A stretch of 19,876 bases of DNA, taken from contig CAJMPY010000033.1 in NCBI GenBank assembly GCA_905215385.1, positions 1 through 19,876 on the forward strand. Reading direction: 5' to 3'. Positions 14,392-19,876 of the stretch are shown here, piece after piece (the stretch's first letter is position 1; each line of letters begins with the position of its first letter). The position numbers and the translations under genes are program-made. The notes below the pieces were generated by a model, which made no database searches, was not told the DNA's origin, and was given only the letters and a program-made list of their open reading frames with translations. This DNA comes from an uncultured bacterium (GTDB lineage Bacteria; Actinomycetota; Coriobacteriia; Coriobacteriales; Coriobacteriaceae).

Positions 14392-15165
14392 CTACATCGC
14401 CATTCCGCCGTCAACGCGTACAACCTCGCCCGTAATGTAGGAAGCCGCATCGCTCGCCAGAAAGCGCACCACGCCGGCCACTTCCTCGGGGCGCGCCATG
14501 CGCTTTAGGGGAATCTGCTCCTCGGTTGCCGCGCGAACCTTCTCCGAGAGCTTTGACGTCATATCCGTCTCGACAAACCCCGGGGCGACCGCGTTCACTC
14601 GTACGCCGCGGGGCGCAAGCTCGCGCGCCACCGCCTTGGTAAGCCCTATCACGCCCGCCTTGGAGGCAGCGTAGTTGGCCTGCCCGGCATTGCCCATCAG
14701 GCCCACAACCGAGCTCATGTTGATGACGCAACCGCCGCGCTGGCGCATAAAGGTCTTGGCGAGCGCGCGCGTCGTATTGAACGTGCCCTTGAGATTGACA
14801 TCGAGCACGCGGTCGAAGGCATCGTCGCCCATACGCATGAGCAGGCCGTCGCGCGTGATGCCGGCGTTGTTGACGAGCGCCCAAATGGAGCCAAAGTCGT
14901 TGAGGACCGTCTCCACGCACGTGTTGACGGCGGCGGGATCGGCCACGTCACATTGATATGCGCGCGCCGTGGCGCCAGCCGCCTCGCAGGCCTCGCACGC
15001 CTCGCGCGCCGCATCGACGCTGCCGGCATAGACGACGGCGATATCAAAGCCGTCCTCCGCCAGACCGACAGCGCAGGCGCGGCCGATACCCCGCGAGCCG
15101 CCCGTGACCAGTACCACGCGACGTGAGTCGTTGCGCTCGAGCGCGCCGTTGTTCAAGTTGCCCAT
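14392..15165 (-). CDS. fabG: 3-oxoacyl-ACP reductase
   Basis: FabG reduces 3-oxoacyl-ACP with NADPH. The short-chain dehydrogenase of 257 residues has the cofactor loop TGGSRGIG (21-28), NNAG (99-102) and the catalytic Ser152, Tyr165 and Lys169 (YAASK). VAPGFVETDM and the C-terminal ITGEVVRVDGGMAM are typical of FabG. The N-terminus is about 15 residues longer than in E. coli. The ATG at 15165 follows AAAGGAA. It lies 30 nt after fabD. Confidence 0.96.
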   Translation of the reverse strand: MGNLNNGALERNDSRRVVLVTGGSRGIGRACAVGLAEDGFDIAVVYAGSVDAAREACEACEAAGATARAYQCDVADPAAVNTCVETVLNDFGSIWALVNNAGITRDGLLMRMGDDAFDRVLDVNLKGTFNTTRALAKTFMRQRGGCVINMSSVVGLMGNAGQANYAASKAGVIGLTKAVARELAPRGVRVNAVAPGFVETDMTSKLSEKVRAATEEQIPLKRMARPEEVAGVVRFLASDAASYITGEVVRVDGGMAM

Positions 15166-15195
15166 GTCATTCCTTTCGGGTTGCAGCCCTGTGGA

Positions 15196-16122
15196 CTATG
15201 CGAGCTCGTCGGCAATAGCTGCGACCTGCTCAGCCGTTTCGCACGAATACACGCGAACGTCGCTCAGCGTACGCTTGACCAGGCCCGACAGCGTTTTGCC
15301 GGGGCCGACTTCAATAAACGTGTCGATGCCTTGACCCTGCAGAGCATGCAGCGTGTCGACCCAGCGCACGGCATGACTCACCTGATTGGCCAGCACCTCC
15401 GATGCCGTCTGCGGGTCGGCCGGATAGGGTGCCGCCGTCATGTTTGCCATGACCGGAATTAGCAGCGAAGACGGAGCGTGGCCGTCTTGGATATACGTCG
15501 CCAGCCCCTCAGTCGCCTCTGCCATATAGGGGCTATGAAATGCACCCGACACCGCGACTTTCATAGCGCGGCCGCCAGCCTCTTTTACTAGGACGTCGAG
15601 CTCCTGCAGCGCCTCGGGCGCTCCGGCCACAACCGTCTGCTGCGGACTGTTGTAGTTGACTGGCCAGCAGTCCTCACCGGCCTGTTTTGCCAGGCCCTCG
15701 ACTTGCACCGCATCGAGCTTGATGACGGCGCGCATGCCGCCCGGATGGCGCTCGGCAGCCGCGGCCATCAGCGCCGCGCGCTCGCACACGAGCTCAAAGC
15801 CCGCTCGCGTATCGAATACCCCCGCAAAGGTGAGCGCGGCGACCTCGCCCAGCGAGAATCCCGCACAGGCGGCAGGCACCACGCCGCGCTCACGCAGGGC
15901 GATAGCCGCTGCCAGGTCGTGAACGAACACGCACGGCTGCGTGTTCTCGGTCTGCGAGAGCTCCTCCCTGGAGGCGCTCCGGCACTGCTCGCTGGTCCCC
16001 GGGCGCACCTCGTCGGCAATGGCGAACACCTCGGCGGCCGCCGGCGATGCCTCGATCAGGTCGACGCCCATCGCGGGGTGTTGGGCACCCTGGCCGGCAA
16101 ACAGAAACGCTACGCTACCCAT
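15196..16122 (-). CDS. fabD: malonyl-CoA:ACP transacylase
   Basis: FabD moves malonyl from CoA to AcpP. The 308-residue product starts VAFLFAGQGAQHPAMG, with the nucleophile Ser90 in GFSLGE and His196 in SGAFHSPYM; IEVGPGKTLSGLVKRT is near the C-terminus. The usual GHSLG elbow reads GFSLG here; the serine and glycines are intact, so activity is expected. The ATG at 16122 overlaps the fabK stop by 13 nt, which suggests coupled translation. Confidence 0.95.
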   Translation of the reverse strand: MGSVAFLFAGQGAQHPAMGVDLIEASPAAAEVFAIADEVRPGTSEQCRSASREELSQTENTQPCVFVHDLAAAIALRERGVVPAACAGFSLGEVAALTFAGVFDTRAGFELVCERAALMAAAAERHPGGMRAVIKLDAVQVEGLAKQAGEDCWPVNYNSPQQTVVAGAPEALQELDVLVKEAGGRAMKVAVSGAFHSPYMAEATEGLATYIQDGHAPSSLLIPVMANMTAAPYPADPQTASEVLANQVSHAVRWVDTLHALQGQGIDTFIEVGPGKTLSGLVKRTLSDVRVYSCETAEQVAAIADELA

Positions 16123-17054
16123 GCGGACGCACCCTTCAGGACGCGCACGGCGCCATCGACCAGATCGTCAACGATTTCACGCGCGCTCTGGCGTTCGTTG
16201 ACCATTCCGGCAATCTGTCCGCACAAATACGAACCCTCTTCGTAATTACCGTCCTTTGCGGCTTTACGAAGCGCGCCCGTGCCCATGGCCCCGAGCTCCT
16301 CGGGGCTTGCGCCAGCCGCCTCGTTCTTGGCATACGCGTTGGTGAAGGGACTCTTGAGGGCGCGAACCGGATGTCCCGTCGAGCGACCGGTCGCACGCGT
16401 CGACGTGTCGCCTGCCTTGAGCACCAACTCTTTGTACTGTTCGGATACGGTGCACTCGTTTGCGACCAGAAAGCGTGTTCCCACCTGGACTCCGGCAGCG
16501 CCGAGCATAAAGGCGGCCGCTACACCGCGGCCATCGGCGATGCCGCCAGCCGCAACCACGGGAATATCGACCGCATCGACAACCTGCGGCACCAGTGCCA
16601 TCGTCGAGGTCTCGCCAATATGGCCGCCTGATTCGGTACCCTCGGCAACCACGGCAGTGGCTCCACGACGCGCCACGAGGCGCGCCAGCGCCACCGAGGC
16701 AACGACCGGGATGACCTTGATGCCCGCCTCGTTCCACGCCTTCATGTACTTGGTGGGATTGCCGGCACCCGTCACGACGACCGGCACCCGCTCGTCAATC
16801 ACGACCCGCGCGACCTCGTCGGCAAACGGGCTCATGAGCATGACGTTGACGCCAAAGGGCTTATCCGTCCTGGCGCGCAGCTCGTGAATCTGGTCGCGCA
16901 GCCAGTTGGCGTCGGCGTTCATGGCCGCGATAATCCCTAAGCCGCCCGCCTCGGACACTGCGGACGCCAGCGAGGCGTCGGCGATCCAGGCCATACCGCC
17001 CTGGAACACGGGCTTTTCGATGCCGAGCAGATCGCAGAGAGGAGTCTTGAGCAT
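16110..17054 (-). CDS. fabK: FMN-dependent enoyl-ACP reductase II
   Basis: FabK performs the last reduction of each FASII cycle and is a TIM-barrel flavoprotein unrelated to FabI. The 314-residue product has PVFQGGMAWIADASLA at the N-terminus, EGTESGGHIGE with the family histidine (His145), and flavin-phosphate segments AAGGIADGRG and GAAGVQVGTRFL. Nitronate monooxygenases are close relatives, but the position between acpP and fabD and the GGHIGE segment favour FabK. No fabI is present in the window. The start is 2 nt after the acpP stop with GGAGAAGTAG overlapping it. Confidence 0.93.
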   Translation of the reverse strand: MLKTPLCDLLGIEKPVFQGGMAWIADASLASAVSEAGGLGIIAAMNADANWLRDQIHELRARTDKPFGVNVMLMSPFADEVARVVIDERVPVVVTGAGNPTKYMKAWNEAGIKVIPVVASVALARLVARRGATAVVAEGTESGGHIGETSTMALVPQVVDAVDIPVVAAGGIADGRGVAAAFMLGAAGVQVGTRFLVANECTVSEQYKELVLKAGDTSTRATGRSTGHPVRALKSPFTNAYAKNEAAGASPEELGAMGTGALRKAAKDGNYEEGSYLCGQIAGMVNERQSAREIVDDLVDGAVRVLKGASAWVA

Positions 17055-17056
17055 CT

Positions 17057-17293
17057 CTACTTCTCCAATGCCGCCTCGACCGTATCGGCGAACTCGCCGA
17101 CCGTCTTGGGGTTCTCCTCGGTATCGAGCTGGATGCCAAACTCGTCCTCGACGGCGACGAGGATCTCGACGGTGCCCAGGCTGTCGAGACCAATCTCCTC
17201 GAGCGTGGACTCGGGCTTCATCTCGACGTCGTCAAGACCGGCGGTCTCGCGGATAACATCGCAAACGCGCTCGAAGGTCTTCTGATCTGCCAT
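17057..17293 (-). CDS. acpP: acyl carrier protein
   Basis: ACP carries growing acyl chains on a phosphopantetheine arm. The acidic product is 78 residues, with the attachment serine Ser38 in GLDSLGTVEILVAVEDEF and the usual four-helix pattern. The ATG at 17293 has AAAGGAGAA nine bases upstream. It lies 52 nt after fabH, the second-largest gap within the operon, which may allow separate control of this abundant protein; no clear promoter is visible there. Confidence 0.97.
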   Translation of the reverse strand: MADQKTFERVCDVIRETAGLDDVEMKPESTLEEIGLDSLGTVEILVAVEDEFGIQLDTEENPKTVGEFADTVEAALEK

Positions 17294-17345
17294 GGTAGTT
17301 CTCCTTTGTTTGTGCCCTAGGGGCGTTTTTATTTCCTATGTGCGA

Positions 17346-18305
17346 CTACTTCCAACGAAGTAGATAGCCACCTATATCCAGACCGGCGCCAAATCCAACG
17401 AGGGTGATGGTGTCGCCCGTGTGAAGTGCACCGGCGTTTGCCAGCCGGTCGAGGGCAAGCGGAATGCATGCGCTCGAAATGTTGCCGGTCTCGCGCAGCG
17501 TTCGAACCACGCGCTTGTCTGGCACACCGAGGCGCTTGACCGCCTGACTCAGGATTCGTTCGTTAGCCTGATGGAATACAAAATGGTCGATGTCCTCGAC
17601 CGAAATGCCCGCATCGCTCGCAAGCTTATGGACCGTGTCGCAAATCGCGTTGACGCCGAACTTGAACACGCGGCGGCCATTCATGGACAGCACGCTCTCG
17701 CTATCTGCGGAGGCCTTAAACGGCGAGGTGCCGACCAGACCGGGAACGCACAACGTCTCGACGTCGGGCGCCGTCGAAAGCTCAACGGCAAGGGGGCTGT
17801 CTCCCCCAGCCTCAATCACCGCGGCGCCTGCCCCATCGCCAAAGAGCACACAGGTGGCGCGGTCGGTCCAGTCGATCGCGCGCGTCATCTGCTCGGCGGC
17901 AACGACAAGCACATGCTTGGCTCGTCCTCGGGCGATATAGCCCTCGGCAACATCGAGCGCAAATACGAAGCCGGCGCAGGCAGCCGAGACATCGAAGGCA
18001 GGGCACGTCGCGCCCAGTCGCTCAGCAACGGCACACGCCTCGGCGGGAACAAGGTGGTCACCCGTCGTCGTCGAGCAGACGATCAGATCCAACTGGCTCG
18101 CGTCGATTCCGGACACCTGAAGTGCCCGCTCGCTCGCCGCTACGGCAAGGTCGTCAAGTGACTCGGTGGTGCAGACGTGGCGGCTCTTGATACCTGTGCG
18201 GGTAAAAATCCACTCATCCGAGGTATCGAGGAACTCGGACAGCTCGTCATTGGAAACACTGCGCTTAGGAAGCGCCGAGCCTGTTCCAAGAATCGTGAAA
18301 CCCAT
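17346..18305 (-). CDS. fabH: beta-ketoacyl-ACP synthase III
   Basis: FabH starts fatty-acid synthesis by condensing an acyl-CoA with malonyl-ACP. The 319-residue product has the thiolase fold with the triad Cys110 (VSAACAGF), His245 (FVFHQANERI) and Asn275 (TGNISSA), and TSDEWIFTRTGIKSRH at 28-43. The frame is open 49 codons upstream, but ATG at 18305 has a full AAAGGAGG site and matches the family N-terminus. It is the first gene of the operon, divergent from birA. The palindromic operator-like repeats upstream probably control it. Confidence 0.96.
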   Translation of the reverse strand: MGFTILGTGSALPKRSVSNDELSEFLDTSDEWIFTRTGIKSRHVCTTESLDDLAVAASERALQVSGIDASQLDLIVCSTTTGDHLVPAEACAVAERLGATCPAFDVSAACAGFVFALDVAEGYIARGRAKHVLVVAAEQMTRAIDWTDRATCVLFGDGAGAAVIEAGGDSPLAVELSTAPDVETLCVPGLVGTSPFKASADSESVLSMNGRRVFKFGVNAICDTVHKLASDAGISVEDIDHFVFHQANERILSQAVKRLGVPDKRVVRTLRETGNISSACIPLALDRLANAGALHTGDTITLVGFGAGLDIGGYLLRWK

Positions 18306-18321
18306 CACTAACCTCCTTTGA

Positions 18322-18388
18322 GTTGTTGACGTGTTTACATCGACCATGAGAGGATAGCGCATTTCAGTCGTTGTTAACGTGTTAACAT
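18322..18388. promoter_or_regulatory. two operator-like repeats and promoter region between fabH and birA
   Basis: The 16-bp sequence at 18372-18387 is a perfect palindrome with 7-bp arms, TGTTAAC-GT-GTTAACA. A second, imperfect copy (TGTTGAC-GT-GTTTACA) is at 18324-18339. Over 19 nt (18322-18340 and 18370-18388) the copies agree in 17 positions and lie 48 bp apart. For fabH, a possible promoter is GTTAAC (18378-18373), 16-nt spacer, TATCCT (18356-18351), so the perfect copy would cover the -35. Repression by an unlinked fatty-acid regulator is inferred. For birA a weak TTGTGT-18-GTTATT can be seen on the plus strand. Confidence 0.6.
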
Positions 18389-18479
18389 TAAATTGTCCAA
18401 ATGCGACAAAGGCTTCACATTGTGTCTCTCTCGACACCATTGCGTTATTCACTTATTCATTAAGGAGGTAGCAGCCGTT

Positions 18480-19256
18480 ATGGATGCCAAATTAACGATA
18501 GTCGACGTAACCGGATCGACCAACGATGACCTGCTCGAAGCAGGAAAACAGGGAGCGCCGCACGGCACAGGACTTGCCGCCCGGGCTCAGACAGCAGGAC
18601 GCGGCCGGCGCGGCCACAAGTGGGATTCAACCGCCGGCAACCTATTGCTTTCGATTGTCCTGCGTCCATGCGTTAATCCTGCGAAGTACTCTGGTCTTGC
18701 TGCCGTCAGCGGCCTAGCGGTGCTCGAGGCGCTCGAAAAACAGGGTCTTGCAAACGAGATTGGCCTCAAATGGCCCAACGACCTGGTCGCGCGTGGACGC
18801 AAACTCGGCGGCATTCTGGTCGAGGCCGCACGCGATAACGAAGGCAAACCTTTCGCCGTCTGTGGCATTGGTGTCAATGTGAACTATGCGCCCCAAGAGG
18901 TGCCCGATGGCGGCCTGCCGGCAATCGGTCTCTCGGACCTTAACGAGAACGTTCCAGCTGTCGACATGCTCCTCGATGAGGTCTATCACGCAGTTATAGA
19001 CGCTATAGATGCCTGGGCAGAACGCCTCAACGCCATGGAAGAAAACACCGGACCGCTCGCGCCCGTCCACGGCGAATATGTCGCTCACCTCAATTGGATT
19101 GGAAAGCACGTTATCGCCCGCTCCCCTGCCGGTGACGAGCTGGCGCGAGGCATCTTTAAAACGGTCGATGGCTTTGGTCGTGCGTGCATCGAAACAGAAG
19201 ACGGCTTGCGATCCTTCCATTTTGAGGAAGCGTCATTGCGCCCCTTGAGTGAGTAG
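18480..19256 (+). CDS. birA: biotin-[acetyl-CoA carboxylase] ligase, without a DNA-binding domain
   Basis: This enzyme activates biotin with ATP and attaches it to AccB. The 258-residue product has GSTNDDLLE (12-20), the biotinyl-AMP loop GRGRRG (40-45) followed by W48, KWPNDL (97-102) with the catalytic lysine, GGILVE (110-115) and GIGVNVN (129-135). It begins directly with the catalytic domain, so the N-terminal helix-turn-helix of E. coli BirA is absent and it should not repress transcription itself. The ATG at 18480 is used; GGAGG lies 11 bases upstream, slightly long. It is the only plus-strand gene and diverges from fabH. It ends 61 nt before the shared terminator. Confidence 0.95.
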   Translation: MDAKLTIVDVTGSTNDDLLEAGKQGAPHGTGLAARAQTAGRGRRGHKWDSTAGNLLLSIVLRPCVNPAKYSGLAAVSGLAVLEALEKQGLANEIGLKWPNDLVARGRKLGGILVEAARDNEGKPFAVCGIGVNVNYAPQEVPDGGLPAIGLSDLNENVPAVDMLLDEVYHAVIDAIDAWAERLNAMEENTGPLAPVHGEYVAHLNWIGKHVIARSPAGDELARGIFKTVDGFGRACIETEDGLRSFHFEEASLRPLSE

Positions 19257-19310
19257 GTCGCCACAGCCAGCCGCTCGGCAGCCTTACCCGGCGATCCAAA
19301 CCCATCATGC

Positions 19311-19353
19311 AAAACAAAAGGGCCCCGCTACCGTAACGGCAGCGGGGCCCTTT
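19311..19353. terminator. bidirectional intrinsic terminator between birA and rpsJ
   Basis: AAAGGGCCCCGCT (19317-19329) and its exact complement (19341-19353) form a 13-bp stem with an 11-nt loop. On the minus strand the stem is followed by TTTTGTTTT, a strong T-tract placed just after rpsJ. On the plus strand the tract is only TTT after birA. It should end rpsJ transcription before the fatty-acid region. Confidence 0.93.
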
Positions 19354-19372
19354 AAGCTATGAGCGATATCGC

Positions 19373-19681
19373 TTAGAGCTTGATGTCGATGTCGACGCCA
19401 GCGGGGAGGTCGAGACGCATAAGCGAATCAACGGTGCCCGAGGTGGGGTCGAGGATGTCGATGAGGCGCTTGTGGGTGCGCATCTCGAACTGCTCACGGG
19501 AGTCCTTGTTCACGTGCGGCGAGCGGATAACCGTGTACAGGTTGCGCTCGGTGGGCAGGGGGACAGGACCGGAAACGCGAGCGCCGGTCTTCTGAGCGGT
19601 CTCGACGATGAGCTTCGCGGACTGATCGACGACCTCGTGATCATAGCCCTTGAGGCGAATGCGGATCTTCTGGGTAGCCAA
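19373..19681 (-). CDS. rpsJ: 30S ribosomal protein S10 (uS10)
   Basis: S10 is a 30S head protein and, as NusE, an antitermination factor. The 102-residue product is canonical: KIRIRLKGYDHEVVDQSAKLIVETA, SGPVPLPTERNLYTVIRSPHVNKDSREQFE, RTHKRLIDILDP. The start is TTG at 19681 with GGAGG seven bases upstream; no ATG is near. It lies 61 nt after fusA, as in many str clusters, but is followed by a terminator and a convergent gene rather than by rplC. Confidence 0.97.
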   Translation of the reverse strand: MATQKIRIRLKGYDHEVVDQSAKLIVETAQKTGARVSGPVPLPTERNLYTVIRSPHVNKDSREQFEMRTHKRLIDILDPTSGTVDSLMRLDLPAGVDIDIKL

Positions 19682-19698
19682 CTTAAACCTCCAAAGAG

Positions 19699-19717
19699 TG
19701 CGAGAGATGTTCTCGCA
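19699..19717 (-). promoter_or_regulatory. hairpin between fusA and rpsJ
   Basis: TGCGAGA (19699-19705) and TCTCGCA (19711-19717) form a perfect 7-bp stem with a 5-nt loop. It lies 17 nt before the rpsJ TTG start on the minus strand, just upstream of the GGAGG site. No T-run follows, so it is not an intrinsic terminator; RNA processing or a leader role is possible. Confidence 0.4.
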
Positions 19718-19742
19718 GGATTACGTAACAGGGAGCTCGAAC

Positions 19743-19876
19743 TTAGGCGTTCTTGCTCATGACCTCGTCCACGATGGACTTGGGCGCGGGCTCATAAGAG
19801 TCGAACTGCATCGTGTAGGATGCACGGCCCTGGGTCTGGGAGCGAAGGTCGGTAGCGTAACCGAACATCTCGCCCA
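19743..19876 (-). CDS. fusA: elongation factor G, C-terminal fragment (gene continues beyond the window)
   Basis: EF-G is the GTPase that drives ribosomal translocation. Only the last 44 codons are inside the window. Reading the minus strand gives GEMFGYATDLRSQTQGRASY, then TMQFDSYEPAPKSIVDEVMSKNA and a TAA stop at 19745-19743, which matches the domain V end of bacterial EF-G. Its position before rpsJ is the normal str-operon arrangement. Confidence 0.93.
   Translation of the reverse strand, partial: GEMFGYATDLRSQTQGRASYTMQFDSYEPAPKSIVDEVMSKNA

Noticed and set aside
17310..17330. Terminator between fabH and acpP from the GCCC-TA-GGGGC palindrome
   Set aside because: The loop would be only two bases, and the T-run is on the plus strand, the wrong direction for the operon.
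18322..18388. BirA operator
   Set aside because: Half-sites look similar to BirA boxes but the 2-nt spacing is wrong, and this BirA lacks a DNA-binding domain.
18306..18452. 49-residue N-terminal extension of FabH
   Set aside because: It would run through the operator region; the ATG at 18305 has a strong AAAGGAGG site and matches the KASIII N-terminus.
18393..18479. 29-residue N-terminal extension of BirA as a DNA-binding domain
   Set aside because: It is far too short for a helix-turn-helix and lies in the promoter region; the GGAGG before 18480 supports the shorter start.

Overview
This window looks like chromosomal DNA of a high-G+C bacterium, most likely a Coriobacteriia (Collinsella-like) actinobacterium. 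That assignment is inferred from protein sequence style, the fused AccD-AccA and the gene order, not from a database match. Apart from birA, every gene is on the minus strand, so transcription runs from the right end to the left.

Right end (19876 to 19373): the 3' end of fusA (EF-G), a 7-bp hairpin, and rpsJ (S10) with a TTG start. A strong bidirectional terminator (19311-19353) closes rpsJ and also serves the convergent birA gene. Middle (18480 to 7876): birA on the plus strand diverges from a FASII operon in the order fabH-acpP-fabK-fabD-fabG-fabF-accB-fabZ-accC-accDA. A PTS EIIC gene follows, then an intrinsic terminator (7804-7837). The set covers malonyl-CoA formation (AccB, AccC, fused AccDA), malonyl transfer (FabD), initiation (FabH), elongation (FabF), reduction, dehydration and second reduction (FabG, FabZ, FabK) and the carrier (AcpP). 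BirA biotinylates AccB. Two copies of a TGTTAAC-type palindrome lie between birA and fabH and probably control the operon. Next come a CDF metal-efflux gene and a histidine-phosphatase gene (7731 to 5905).

Left part (5904 to 1): the rest of the S10 ribosomal-protein cluster, rplC-rplD-rplW-rplB-rpsS-rplV-rpsC-rplP-rpmC-rpsQ, then rplN (cut by the window edge). rpsJ is normally followed directly by rplC; here they are about 13.9 kb apart and separated by a terminator.

The most interesting signals are non-coding. The leaders of rplC and rplB can both fold into the same layout: an H-type pseudoknot with an internal hairpin, whose last strand is the Shine-Dalgarno region. Both lie downstream of a shared 25-nt element (22/25 identical) with a TATAC core. 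A third structured leader with an anti-Shine-Dalgarno alternative precedes rplN. Upstream of the rplC leader is a 151-bp element with perfect 41-bp inverted arms. Together these suggest the S10 cluster is divided into separately promoted, translationally regulated units (rpsJ; rplC-rplD-rplW; rplB onward; rplN onward). This is inference from base complementarity and has not been tested.
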